NCBI GenBank assembly: GCA_036897095.1
Contig: JAYMSP010000220.1
Span: forward strand, 1-64,000
Reading direction: 5' to 3'
From: Plantago elongata
Taxonomy: Eukaryota > Streptophyta > Magnoliopsida > Lamiales > Plantaginaceae
Length of the DNA stretch: 64,000 nucleotides
Shown here one piece after another: positions 49,478-62,800 of the stretch. The stretch's first letter is position 1; each line of letters opens with the position of its first letter. A program made the position numbers and the translations under genes. The notes under the pieces are model-generated. The model did no database searches. It saw only the letters and a program-made list of their open reading frames with translations, and was not told the origin of the DNA.

Positions 49478-52400
49478 TTACGCAAATGCGGAGTATCCAC
49501 TACCAGCCTTGGCAGCAGAAATAGCTGCATGAGCACTAGCAGGGAGATTTTCCTGTCCACCACCCAGTGAATTCCTCTGATCATCCACCTAAAACAAATA
49601 CATACAATCAGCTTCAAGTTAACTTCAACACTTTTACTAAACTGATGCAAATTGCGAGAAAGTAATTGTACCGTATCCCATTTTGACTTTTTGTTCGGTC
49701 TACCATCACGAGTAATAGCATCTGAAGTGACAGATGTCATATTGGCGATACCAGCAGTAGATCCTGCAAAACGCAACAAATAAAACACACAAGATATGAA
49801 GGAAATTCAAAGATGTAGTATCTATAGGAGCTTCAAGAAACTCAAGTACCTGGATTTGGTATGAGCTTCGGTGTAGGTATAACATGTGCTGGTTGTAACC
49901 CACCAGGTGTAAAATCTACCTTCTGGTTTCTCTTACTCTCGTGCTGCCTCCTTTCCAATTCACGTCTCATGTCAGCTTCTACATGCACAATTGGGATTCT
50001 GGTGAGAGTTGTATCATCCATGAAACTGATAAAGAATATCCATAAGACAGGAATCTAGGACAGTCAAGCAAACAGTTGTCAGAAGTAAAACACCATGATA
50101 TGATACTGATGTCTCTGCATCCTAAGATTGGAAATATAAGAAAAAACTATCTACATCTATCGTAGATATGGACATGCAGTGACATTAATTTCTCTTGAGC
50201 ATGTTTTTCCTTCACAGTGTGAGAACGTAAAATCACATATATCACCCTAGAGAAGGGCAAGGAAAGAGAACCAAAGAGGGCTACCAGACTTAAGCAGATC
50301 CCCCAAGTTTCAGGAACCAAGTCTGGGGCTCCTGAGTTCCAAGGGCTGTTTTGATTGCATGTGTGCACTTGATTTAGTTTGTGTTGAAGAATAACAATAT
50401 TAAAAAATTGAAGGGATGTAGGTGTCAAATCATGATTTTGTGGTGAATATACTTTATAATAATACTCAAGAGACTCCAACACTAATGCCATATCATGTCA
50501 ATTGAGGCGAAAAAGGAAAGAAGAAAATAGAGTTCTAAGAGAGCCTTTGACAAAACCTTAATTTAAAACTCAAAAAACAGCATATACATCATCCAACATG
50601 CTACCGCAGTAATATTTATTTTGCAGATTTTTGCAACGAGATATACTACATTCCAGTTGCCACGAACACGTAAAGGTTTTCAAGGACTATGGAAATTGCT
50701 GCATACCCATTTCATCATAGAAGTCACTTTTGTCATATCCATGAGGGTCAAATACATCTTTACTGAAGCACGACCCTATCTGATCAATATTTTGGTAAGT
50801 CACAGCATGCAGCAAGAAGTCAGGGTTCCTGTATTCCTTTCTATTGCGCACTTCAGCATTAAAGCTTCGCCCTCTATCTCTTTTCAATGCAAGAAACCTC
50901 CTGATCTTCTCCTGGAACAATAAAGTAAACAAGACATTTATCTTGATATGAGAAGAAGGATGTGTCAAGACAAGGATCATCTATGTAACAGAAACAAGCA
51001 CATCAACTTCAGTGCACCAGCACAAGGAAAGAAACAGACTTCAGAGTTCAGACTAAAAAGCAACTGTGAGAAGAAAGAAAAAGAGCAAGAACCATCCAGA
51101 CATCAGACATTCAAGATTAACTCTGAGATCCACCCATATTCAATTGCTCAAATTATAAAGACACCCTTAGACTATAAGCAAAAACAAAGTTGGTAAGCTC
51201 AAAACCATCCATTAACCTGACAGTGTATTCTAAAGAAAGTTAGTTTAAGACAAATTAGAAGTGCACAAACGTATTAATCCACTTAGATAATAGGAACCTA
51301 CTTGCAGTGCGTCTGAGCATTTTTCCTTGGGAGGCGGTGGAAGAAACCTATCCAGTGGATCAACATCTTTCTGCTCATCAGCAGAAACCATAATATCATC
51401 TTTAGTCTCAGCAGCTTCTAATTCATTCCCTGTATAATTCATGGCATCAGACGGATCAGCATGGTCCAGAGATTGAGGTGTGGCATGAGCACCAGGTGTT
51501 GGGATCCTGGGAACTCCTGGAGATTTCTTGTCGCCAAATTCACCTAAAAGACAATCAATTAGTACTCATGCAAAAATCAAAGAACCAAGGAGCTGAAATT
51601 TAAGGCTTTAGACACAATCTCAAAGAAGCTCATGAACTGAATGCTGATTACTGGACTCGTTCAATTTTACAAACAAAAACTACTCATGCATGGTACTTTG
51701 TATTACTTGAGCTATTAAAATGCACTAGCAGTAAGTTTCTCTCTCTCAGAATATAGGCATGTATTGCAAGCAAAATTTACAAATTGTGTTTCTTCTCTAG
51801 ACACTAAATACCCATGCTACCCATGCTAGAGCATCAAGCATGAGGGCAATGCAACCAATCTAGACAACAACATCAAAACCACTTGAGCAAATTGACAAAC
51901 CAACAAGTGCACATAACATTACACGCAGGAAAGTATACAAAAAGGTCATTTGTGTAGTTACTGTCCCATCTTAAGATCACCTAAAGCTCTCAACCACATG
52001 CACATATTCACGCTATCAGAGAAAAAGACTCATTTTTTTGTTTCTTACTTTGCGCTTCAAGGTAATACTTATTCGCATGTTGCAAAATTTTCATCTTTTT
52101 TCTCACTACATCATCAACCTAATTGGGAAAGAGGAAACTTCTCTTAATTTTGTTCTTTCAATTCTTGAAAAGGTTTGGTCTGAAAACTCTTTTAAGCAAT
52201 TCCTTTTACGTATGAATAGATGGCAAATAATTTGTTTAACTGTCGGAAGCATAACAGTCAGCTGTATGTGATCGTAATTTGCACATAACTGCATAAAATT
52301 AACAAGCTTATTGAGAAAGGGTATATTTCTGGTTGTAAGGAGATTATATGACTAGCGATGGAAATTACTATTAAAAATACATTTTTGAAATAAATGAAGT

Positions 52401-53261
52401 TATCAACACATGTACTACTCACGCTTTGGGACTTCTATCTTAACAATCTGCACTAAAAAATTTGTGCAGGGAATTATATTGACTAGATAACATTTTTTAA
52501 TTTTTTATTATAGTAATTACTAATGGTAGATACTCCATTTTTTAAATAAATGAATTATCAACACACATACTACTTATGCTTTAGGTGACTTCTATCTTAA
52601 CAATCTCACTGAATTTTGACTCCATCCAGAATCAGAGGATATATTCTATCACTAAATTCCAAACTGATACAAATAAATGTGGAACCAAAAACACAGAGCA
52701 ATCATCAATAGTTAAAACTGTGCATACATACCTCCTGGAGGAGTCTGAAGCATATTATCCCCATAGGTCACTCGACCAGTAGCCTCTATTTCCCCTTCCT
52801 GCAGTCACCAAGAAACAAATGGAATCATACTTCAGCACTAATAACAAGATTTCAACTGTCCCATATTATATGGTATGAACAACACTATCAAGTTGACCTG
52901 AATCAAAATATATAACAAGCATAAATACCTCAGCTTCAGGCGACATTGCTCCCTCTTCATGTCCATAATCCACAATAGTGAGACGAGTTGTAGTCTTCCG
53001 TGTAACAATAGTCTGCTGAATTTGCAGTGATGGTGAAAAGAGTGATTGCAGCTGTTGTGGTGTCCCATTGGAAGGAGTAGTAGCTCGCTCTTCGGGCGTA
53101 ATTTCTTTGATATCCAAATTTTCGGCTGTGGTATCAGTCAAGGGTTCTTGTTGGAGATTCTGTTCTTCTTCATCTTCATCCAGGTCTTCCATCTCGTCAT
53201 CCCCATTGCCGTACATGGAGAGCAACGCAATGCCTTCAGAAGCCTTCTTCCCTGACGGCAT
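49478..53261 (-). CDS. SAP30-binding protein / HCNGP-like nuclear regulator
   Basis: Minus-strand exons: 53261-52929, 52798-52732, 51543-51302, 50911-50707, 49978-49850, 49763-49672, 49588-49478; 392 residues. The HCNGP domain spans about residues 190-290: PLDRFLPPPPKEKCSDALQ, then EKIRRFLALKRDRGRSFNAE, RNRKEYRNPDFLLHAV, and DPHGYDKSDFYDEMEADMRR. The N-terminal part is acidic (MEDLDEDEEEQN, about 24-35) and low in complexity. The C-terminus carries NKKSKWDT, a basic patch suited to nuclear import. In animals the family binds the SAP30 co-repressor and has been tied to splicing; the plant role is less clear. The start is the first ATG of a clean 111-codon first exon that opens MPSGKKASEGIALLSMYG. 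A leader exon ending near 53633 (AATTCAAG before GTCTG) is possible but not proven. Confidence 0.92.
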
Positions 53262-53879
53262 TCTTGCTTCAGATTTTGATAATCAAACTTCAAACCTTAT
53301 CAATCAGAACAAACATGGCGTCAAAACAAAATCTAAGTATATTGCAGAGAATGAATGATGTTGTTTTAGGGTTTTGGAAAGGGGAAATTTAGACAATCAG
53401 CGATCTTAATGCAATAAAGTCTCTTCTAAAGGTGGAAAACCTGCATCACGATTTCATTTTGGATATAAATTGTTTGTAGATTCCCCATTCAGAAATTTAG
53501 ACCATCATTATCCATGATCACCATTTCCAAAGAATTAAGGCAGTAACACTGAGAATTTTCATCTGCAATACCAATAAGGTAGAGAAAGTGATATAGTATT
53601 TGAAGAAATTGGAGAGAGAGTGACGAACAGACCTTGAATTGGAGTTGATTGATGACCAAACAGGCGAACGGAATGCTAGCCAGAGGAACAGAAGAGGCGT
53701 TGAATCTGGCGGTTCTTGGAGTGACGGCGGATCCGATTTGAGAGAGGCGAGTGGAAGAGGAGACGGGCTGAGCAAGGTGAGCTGCTGTGAAATTCGAAGG
53801 CAGATTAACAGCGCGTTTGTCTGTTCTGTTAACAAGAAGAAGACGATTCTACAGACTGACCAGTTCAAGTTTTAGCTGC

Positions 53880-54891
53880 AGAATTGGGCCGTACATTTTT
53901 ATATTTATCATGGACCAATGGGCCATTTGGTTAGCTCTTCTTAGGTAGGCCAACAACCCAAACATGTACCCAATAACTCATCAATTATATTATGACAGAC
54001 ATGTTCCTATTCTAAAATCTAACTATAGGAGGCCGCACTCAAGTAGAAAAAGATCGAGACCATCTTCTAATGGTCTAGACCACATTCAATGGGACGAACC
54101 ACAACGCATCGTCGTGTATTTTTCTGTAGTGGTGATCCGTCGTGATCACGTCGTCACCACATCATTTTTTTTCTTTACATATCAATCATATTATCAGGGT
54201 GTTTAGAAGTTGAAATGGACAAAATTGCATTTTCTAAAGTCGTTTCATAATTTATTAAGATTGAACAAACCGTGAATTCAAATAGTACAACAAAGTGCGG
54301 GAAAATTAAATCACATGAAAGGAAAATGCAACAAACACACAAAACATCTAAATAAACAAACACACTAAACAATTGTAGAAGGTCCATCTTCACTGCTGCC
54401 TCCAAATATGTTCCATCAAGTTGTTTGTTAGTTGGGCGTGCATGCATAAACTAAGCATCCGGCGTAAATTATTCATGTATTCCGGGATAGTATTTATTCT
54501 AGATGGCGCCTGGCAGATACGAACTCCATCAATGAGATCGGGTACATGCTCACTTCAACATTGGATTCCCGACAAAAGCAAAGATAATGTGTATGGACTC
54601 AGCAAGATAAGATGCCTGACAAGATTTCCGACAAAGTAAAGAAAACATGTCTGATAAAGTAAAGATAAGATGCTTGACAAGATTACTAACAAATTCAAAT
54701 TCAAATTCAAACACAAACAAATGCACACTAATTTTATTACAACTAACACTTGGAAAAGTAAAATACAAACAAGCCATACTTCGGAAAGTAAAATATAAAC
54801 AAGCCACATTTCGGAAAGTAAAACACAACAAACAAGCCACACTTCAGAAGGAAAAGTAAAATCAAACAAGCCACACTTTGGTCCTTAGTCA
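53880..54891. other. Spacer upstream of the SAP30BP-like gene, transposon-derived on the right
   Basis: The left part should be the promoter of the minus-strand gene. From about 54195 the sequence probably belongs to the same decayed DNA transposon as the ORF1 relic that follows. At 54770-54860 the word CGGAAAGTAAAA(T/C)A occurs three times in tandem with an AACAAGCCA word. Confidence 0.35.
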
Positions 54892-56026
54892 TTACTTCGA
54901 TTCAAACAATTGTTTACCTAGTGCTTCAAAGTGTGCTTTGGCATCGCCGGGCAAGTTGTTGTAGTTTGCCATCAGCGCCAAATACGTGTCCATCATCTTC
55001 GTCTTGGACTTACGTTCCTCCTTTTCGCGAGCTAACTCCAACTTATGTTTTTCCATTTCAATGTATTGGTGATAATTAGAATTAAAGTTATTAATTTCCT
55101 CGTCCATTACATCCGGTGATGAGTTACCGGAACTAGCATTCTTAGCCAACGTCTTGGCCTTGTCACGACCAATATGCCGTTTGATACTTGCCGCACTTTC
55201 ATAACCCCGTTTTCGCTTACTTCTACTACTGCCACCTGCTGATTCCATTGGTTGATCACCTACATCACCATCGCCACCCGGAACCTCATCACCCCTAGAT
55301 GCTACGTACTTCTTCATTGTTTCCTCCAAGTTCATCTTGAATTCCCACTCCGGGTATGATTTCATGGCATCCCACTGTTTGAAAGGCCTTTTGATTTCTG
55401 TTTGTATAGTTCCTAGGCAGTTTCGTTGACATCAGACCCATTGCAGTCACTCTGTTGACCAACATCGATTGTAGCACGCTCCACACAAATCAACCAATGA
55501 TTTATGTCATCTCTTAACTGGCCCCATCTTCCACGAAGCAAATCATGAGCACATAATTTATCCACCTCGGACATCATTCCCGCCCTCTTGATATCCTCAT
55601 ACTTCTCCTCAACTTGACGGAATACAGTACTTCTGATATGTTCCAACAATAGCATTTTGGCTAACAGCCATGTAGGCTGAGATGAAAGCCAGATCCTCAT
55701 ACTCGTTGTACGGGTTGTTCCATGTGGTTGATGTGTTTTTTGTCGCTCCTTCGGTGGCTTTCGCTTTTCCACACCTCCAGATCGGTTGTTTTTTTTGGTT
55801 GCGTTTCAAGAACAACCTCTTCTTCCGGTGTTTGTGAAAACATTGGTGTTTAGGAGATTGGAGAATGATAATTTTGAGTGTAGGGATCTTGGTAGGAGCT
55901 TTGGAACAAGGGTCGAACGTAACTCAGTTGGGGTTGGGAAGAAGTGCTTTCAAAGTGAGCTTGCATATTCTCATGGTATTTGTCGGGTTTGTTGGTTTTC
56001 AACCACTGTAAATACTCCGCATCCAT
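54892..56026 (-). pseudogene. Decayed PIF/Harbinger-type ORF1 (Myb/SANT plus NAM-associated domain)
   Basis: On the minus strand the coding signal starts at MDAEYLQWLK (56026) and ends at the TAA at 54892-54894. Recognisable parts: NPYNEYEDLAFISAYMAVSQ then NAIVGTYQ (SANT/Myb-like region; intact relatives read W-x-EED-x-L), DDINHWLICVERA, SGSDVNETA-like acidic segment, KQWDAMKSYPEWEFKM-like core, and a C-terminal coiled region EMEKHKLELAREKEERKSKT with MDTYLALMANYNNLPGDAKA. Such proteins are often mis-named 'glutathione S-transferase T3-like' and are the DNA-binding ORF1 of PIF/Harbinger transposons. It is not functional: a stop lies at 55850-55852 and the frame changes near 55620-55680 and near 55400-55430. 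The transposase ORF2 was not found next to it. Confidence 0.7.
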
Positions 56027-57183
56027 CTCGCCGAAAAATTGAAGTGGAGAGGGTGGTTTGAGGGGAAGTGAGTGTTTTAAGTTTAATTAAAAGAGAAAGA
56101 GGAGTTGAAAATGGGATGATGCAAAAAATATTAAGATTTGTGTCATTTTATAGATCTTGAAAAAACATAGACGATGGTAATTTTTATTTTTTTATTTTAT
56201 ATTTTCGGAGTTATAACCGTTAAACACGGACAAATCTCGATTTTTTTTTTAAATTAAAAGAGGGGGGGAGGGGGGGGGGACAAGGCCAACGCGTGGCAAC
56301 AACTCATTCGCTGCTGCCAGCGCTGGAGGTCGTGCCATGGCATGGCGCGGTCTCGGATGACGCGCCTCATGGCGCATCATCATCAGGCCGTTGGGGGAGT
56401 GTGGCTCCCCACGACATGCCTTGGTGACGCCTTCATTGGAGGCAGTTTTGGTAGTTTTAATTATATTTCTAATTCAGCTTATTTTATTTATTTATTTTTA
56501 CTTTACGTTATGTTAGATTAACTTATGTAAGGGATACATGCATCTTTATTACATAAATTATATATGATGGAATAGTTTTAGCATCTATATTTGTTGTGCT
56601 ATTGATGTTCGTTCATGTGTTGTTTGAGTTATGATACATGATTGCTTATGTTTTTCGAGAATTCATGAATATTCATTGCACTAAATTAGGAGGTATCAGT
56701 TGTGTCTATAAGTTGATATTATGCCTGAGGATTGTTGTTGAGCTAGCCACTGGTGACAACTTTGAGCTAGACGATAATTATATATGGTGTCTTGGTTTAA
56801 TGCGCCATAGTATAAGGTATGTGACATGTGTGACTATTCAACTACCAGAGTCTAAGTTAATTCTTACATGTTCACTTTACTTGATTACAAACTATCTATT
56901 TACATTATTATTTCCATCTGTTTATTTGTTTACGTTAATTATTAAAAAAAATCCAAACCCTTATTTACTTTACATTAAATCAACCAATTGTTATTCTATC
57001 TCGAGTAAACCTCAGCATTTACGTTCGAAAAATGATTTTGTCATGTATCATTAAGCATGAACAAAATTTTTGAAGTTCTTCACCAAATTCAAGTCAAATA
57101 AACGTTTCTTGAAGGCCAAACTTCATCTACTGAAGATCAAAGGACATATTCAACGACGATCTAGAAGCTTTCTTTATGAAGTT

Positions 57184-57358
57184 CATCAATTTCCAAGAAG
57201 TTTGGCACTGTTCATCACAATCACTCCCAAGATCACGTTTGATTCGAGGTTAAGCCAAGATGCCCTCAAACATCAATTTCCAAGAAGTTTGGCACTGTTC
57301 ATCACAATCACTCCCAAGATCACGATTTGATTCGAGGTTAAGCCAAGATGCCCTCAAA
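57184..57358. repeat. Near-perfect tandem duplication, unit 87 bases
   Basis: Two adjacent copies (57184-57270 and 57271-57358) starting CATCAATTTCCAAGAAG and ending TGCCCTCAAA differ by a single extra base. The duplication must be recent. Confidence 0.95.
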
Positions 57359-57802
57359 TCAAAGTTTTCCCGACTTTGAAGTCGCAAGATCATAGAGCGA
57401 AGAATTTGAAGATTAAGTTCGCCACTTTAGATGACTAGAACCAGAGGAGTTTTAATAAATATTGTACTCCTAATTCACAAATTCAATTAAATATCATTTG
57501 TGTAATTTATTTGCTATAAATATTCTTAACAATTTTTCCTCTTATATCAGTCAACTATGACTATATCTACAAGGTTCTTGTATATATATAATAAACTGGA
57601 TGAGGAAACAATCGATTACTTAAATACTTTTTTTTCACAATGAAAGGTTTTGAGAAATCCGAAAAACATAGATCTGGTGGTTTTTAAACTTATATTAATT
57701 AATATTTTTGAAAATTTTAAATTTCGACCCCCAACACTCGAAAAATCCTCATATATATAGTTTCGTCCCCCTTCGAGGTTGAAATTCTCGAGGGGCGCCC
57801 CT

Positions 57803-57985
57803 GTGCATATCCTGATGAATTTTCTGCAGTAACCTATCAGACACAATATGCCTCTTAGCTCTTTAAGATTTATTGGAGATGGCCAAATTCGAGAGGAAAA
57901 CAGATTTCCTTAGTAGCTCATAGAGTTTGCATTATATGCATACCCTGATAAATTTTTTGTAGTAACTTGTCAGGCACAATATGCA
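57803..57985. repeat. Direct repeat pair of about 48 bases
   Basis: GCATATCCTGATGAATTTT plus CAGACACAATATGC at 57803-57852 recurs as GCATACCCTGATAAATTTTT plus CAGGCACAATATGC at 57937-57985, about 134 bases apart. Confidence 0.75.
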
Positions 57986-59810
57986 TTGATTTTTTATGAA
58001 TTAATAAATACACCAATTTTTGAGATAAAATGACCTAGATACTCCACAAACTTATGTTCAAATGAGCACTTAGATTCTTTAACAAATAAATTATTTTTCG
58101 TCAGCAACTCAAACACTATTTTCAATGAACCCTCAATGTGATGGTCATCATCGTCGTAACTAAACTAACGATTGTTGACATATTGACTAATGAGAGACAT
58201 GTTTCGGTTAGAGTTTTGAGTATAGAAATGGAGGAAGGGAGAAAATTAAGGTGGGGTGAAATGTTTTGCAAACGACACTAATTTATAATTTAAAAAAATT
58301 ATAATTATAGATATAACTTTTATATTTTATATTATAACTTAATTAAAACTTTTAAATTAAAAACTTTGAAAAATAAAAATATCTGTGGAGCCCGTTGGGC
58401 ACGATGGCCTTATGCATAGTGGCCGGGTTATGTAAAACCATATCTCCCAGGCTAATGTTATGAATTATCATCTCAAATATGAACATCGAATTTAATCTGC
58501 TTTTGCTTTTAATTTAATTTCTTCCATGAAGACGACGTAAAGAAGAAAGGAAAAGTAGATGCAGGCAGCCAACGAAAAGAGATTTGCATTGGAAAAGAAG
58601 GCTTGATTGAGAACTGGCCTTACTTTTTCACCTCAATCATTAATTTGTGCTCACTTCAAATGTTTTGCTTGCATGTATCCCATTGCCAAGACTGGTAAAC
58701 GACGATCCAAAAGCCCCAAAGAATCTCTATTAAAAGACGTAACCTATGTTGTTATTCTTGCTTATCATTCTTTTACCATATATACATATATATTTTAAGA
58801 CTCCAAATTTCGGGATAGCGAATTAAAAGACATTTGTAGGTATAGATGAGTACGTAGTCATGCATCACAAGAAGGCTAAACATGGACAAAATGAAATACA
58901 TTAGCGGTGGCATCCAGTGAATTTAAAAGAGCACATGAACAATGGTCCCTTGTCTAAAGAAAAGAAGAAAAAAGAGTAAAGATGGTGAAGGCTAAATTGG
59001 CTTCACATATTCTATGATGATCTATCTATCTAGGCTATTTTGGACCCAAACTCTTTCCTTGCTAAAGAAGAGAAGGGTTGTTGTTGTTACGCACTTTAAT
59101 GTATACCCTTCCACTGCAGCTGGTGCATCACTTTGATCTACCCAGCTTTAGAAAATTAGACAGAATATTCGGAAATTCAAAAGGATTAACGCCACAATTT
59201 ATAAAGAGCAAACGAACAAGAAATAAATAAATTAAATTAAATTACTGTAGTTCTAAAAAAGGGACACCAGGTAGATGATAAAGGAGCAGATAATGTTTAA
59301 ACCTACTCCATAAAAGAGACAAGTCAGATTTGGGATCTTCTGCATTGTCTCATCTTAGCAACTTTTCATTCCCTCTTCCACTCGTCCAAAATCTCTGTTT
59401 CTATGTCTTTTTATAATCATACATTAGCTTTTTGTATATCATGTGGTTGGTTTTGATATGCTTCTGTTTACATTAGAATAGAAAATGATCAGATGAAATC
59501 GAGATTAGATCAAAGTAGTTGTCATACAGTAAGTATATCAAATAGATGTTAGTCGTGAACACAATTTATTCGACTTCACACTTAAATTGAAGTTTTTCAA
59601 ATTTCAGATTAGTTTATAGTTTACATTAGGCTAATACTGCATTCAAGTCGAAATCACATCAAATCTTGATTCACCCTCTTTGTATTTACATCATAAAGTT
59701 ACTACAACTAAACCACATGATTACAACATAAAAATTCTCATAATTTTTGCATTTGTGTAGTTTCACATTTCTAAAACCTAATGAGCAAGGAGATCTCAAG
59801 CCAAGATAAG

Positions 59811-62800
59811 TCATACACCCTCCAAAGGAGTTGGATGTATATCTTTCAGCAATCCCAACACTTGTTGCATCGACGGTCTCTTCCCGGGCGCCTCTGCAGT
59901 ACACAAGTATCCGACTCGTAGACACTCGACCATCTCATTTACTGACTCACCCCCGCTCCTCAACCTCGTGTCCAAAACACTCATCCCTTGACGATCCTTG
60001 ACTAACTTCCTCACTCTTTCAATACTCTCACACGAACTCAGTTCCCCAGTCAATAGTTCCAACAACACCACACCAAAGTTATAAACATCGCCTTCAGTTG
60101 ACCCCTCGGTCTGGTCCCGACTCAAAGCAAAATCAGCGATTCTAGGTTCAAAATCATCCGCTAATAAAATATTTGACGGGACCAGATGTCCGTGTACCAC
60201 GGGCTTCGACTGTGCATGGTGTAAGTATGCCAACCCGCGTGCCACACCAACCGCAATCCGATGGCGCGTGTGCCATTCTAACTTCTCGGGTGAGGTGGCA
60301 TGGGACCCTGGTTGGACCTCCCATGTGTCGGTGCTCCAGTCCTCGACATTGGGTGCTCCGGTGGGAAGCTCGTGCAACCATCGGTGTAGATCACCGTTGG
60401 CCATAAAATCGTAAAGGACGAGCTTCTCCTTACCTGGTGAAAAGGGAACATTAATGAATATCTAATTAACTGATTGATGTATTTGAATCAATCATGATAT
60501 TTTCTTTCTAGTCATTGAATGTAATGTCACTGTCAATCGGTCGGAGATTAATGAATTAGAAATGTCAAAACGATCAATTACCCTACCGAAATTGGACAAT
60601 TGCCTGTTGGAATATTGAATGCAAATAGCTTACAAATGTAGTATAACAATCGAGTGCTCTGCATGGCAATTGAGTACTAGTCCGAAAAATTGGACGAATT
60701 TTCAAAATTGATTTATGTTTGCTTTCAATTTTCAGCAGAAATGATTTTGAGTTGAAATTTAATTTCAACAAGTGTTGACTACTTTATTGAGTATTTTTTT
60801 CAAATACTAATAACTACTTGTTTTGTATAAAATCTTTTAAGACAGAAAAAATAATTTTCATAAAAGTCTTGTTTCTAAACGTGATAAAGAAATAAGTATA
60901 CAGTGTGAACACTAGAGTCGGATTACTAATTTTTCCTTATTTTGAGTATTCCACAAATTTGAGGAATTTGTGGAATAGGCATATGATTTGGTTATAATTC
61001 CAATTTGTGTTTTAGTTGGGTATTCCACAAAGTTGAGGAATTTGTCAAATACGCATGATTTGGTTATTAATTTCAAAATTCCAACTTTTATTAATAAAAT
61101 TCAAACCTAACACAGAAGAATCACAGTCCAAGAGAACCAACATTCCACATTCTTGTTTTAATCATTTTAAACTACAAAAGTCTTTTAAATATTACTCCAA
61201 AACACCTTTTGGATACCTAACCAAGCATTATGTAAAAAGTGTCGTCAAATTTCATTAAACATAGTAAGACATTAATTAAGAACATAGATACGTACATACT
61301 CATACGTACTAGTTACTACAGTACAGTAGTACTAGAAGGTGAAGTCATTATCAGATTCAAAAATTTAACCTGAAAAACCTCAAAATTCAAATCCCAATTT
61401 TACCATCTCAATCTCCACATTTTGACTTTCTTCCTTGCACAAACTTCAAGAAATGAGCAATTGTTTGCAGTAGGTTGTTCAAAATTAAATCGGAGACCAC
61501 TAGTATCCAAGATCCTACGCAACATTTATCACGAAAACCTACTCATATGAATGAATGATATCCCTCAACTGTAACATTCTCAGAATACCCACATCTTTCA
61601 CGTGAACTCATTCAATATGGTAGCTCAAATGCTCAATCTCACTTATTTCTAGCAATTAATTTTCAAAGCAACTGTTAATTGTAGTATTGTTACCTGCTAT
61701 ACAATAGCCACATATTGGCAGCAAGTTCGGATGCTTCAGCCTCGAACAATCTTCAAACATAGTCACTGCTTCGTCGTTGCTCATCTTTCGTGCACTTTCC
61801 AGCACCTTTATCGCCACATGTAGCTCGCCTAGTAGGAAAACATGTAACAAATTTATGTCGCACGCCACTTTAAAACACTTATACCCTATAATATGTTGAA
61901 GTGACTCGTGGTGCTTGAAGGAACGGTGTACTGTACTACCATTTACAAGACAGTGAAAACGTAATTAAAGTGCCGCATTCAAATTAACTCGTCCGAACAG
62001 TGTATTTAAAAATATAACTAATCAGATCTGAACTGGCATCTAATTACCTGGAAGAACAGCCCGATAAAGGGGCCCGCATCTGCCTTCTGATAGGATAGAT
62101 TCTTTACCGAAGTGTGACGTGGCAGCTATCAAGTCGTTGAAAGTGAGATTCATCAATGGCTTCTCAAACATTATAACCGGAGCTGAAGTAGGTTCCTTTA
62201 AATCAGCAATCCAGGACGAACCGGATTCTGTTTCAAACGAGAACGGACCGGACTTATCGAACCGGAATGGAGCCTGAACCGGTTTTGAAATAGCCCATTT
62301 TCGGTCTCTAGCGGCCTTTCGTCTCTTGAGCAAGCAGAATGTGACGCAACCAACGGCCAGGATCAAGATTGCGGATGACAAAGATGCGGCTAGGATTATA
62401 TTCCTCCTAATAAATTTGGATTCGGGTTTTGTTCGGTTCGTTTGGTTCGGAGTTTTATCTCTGTGTAGAACTGGCTTGTGGTGAGGTGGAGTTGATGAAT
62501 TATGAGGTGTAACATGTAATTGAGGACTAACACTCGTGACATTCTGTTTTGTCACAAATTTTCCAGGACTGACAAAAGATGAGTTACCAAACTTCAGTGC
62601 ATTTTTCGAGTCTAGGTAAACAGTCATGTTATTGAACGAGATGTTCAAGAATTTGAGATTTTGTAAGTGAGGGAAATCATCAGGGAATTTCCCGGTGAAC
62701 CGGTTTCTAGAAACATCTAGAGATTTCAGAGCTTGGAGTTGAGAAATGGGCTTTAAACTCCCAGAAATATTACAGCCAGAAAGGTTCAGATATTCAAGGT

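Larger units (their letters stand above)
56050..59810. other. Intergenic DNA with GC-rich islet and local duplications
   Basis: A GC-rich islet lies at about 56260-56430 and starts with G-runs. Open stretches at 56638-57054 and 57070-57330 have no recognisable family. Local duplications at 57184-57358 and 57803-57985 are listed separately. From about 59000 to 59810 lies the 3' flank of the receptor gene. No gene is seen. Confidence 0.4.

Noticed and set aside
53518-53868. 116-codon open stretch on the minus strand upstream of the SAP30BP-like gene
   Set aside because: It fits a non-coding leader exon better; there is no domain and no conserved start.
56638-57054. 138-codon open stretch with hydrophobic segments
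   Set aside because: It lies in AT-rich intergenic DNA where hydrophobic codons arise by chance; no family, no splice signals, and a repeat-rich setting.
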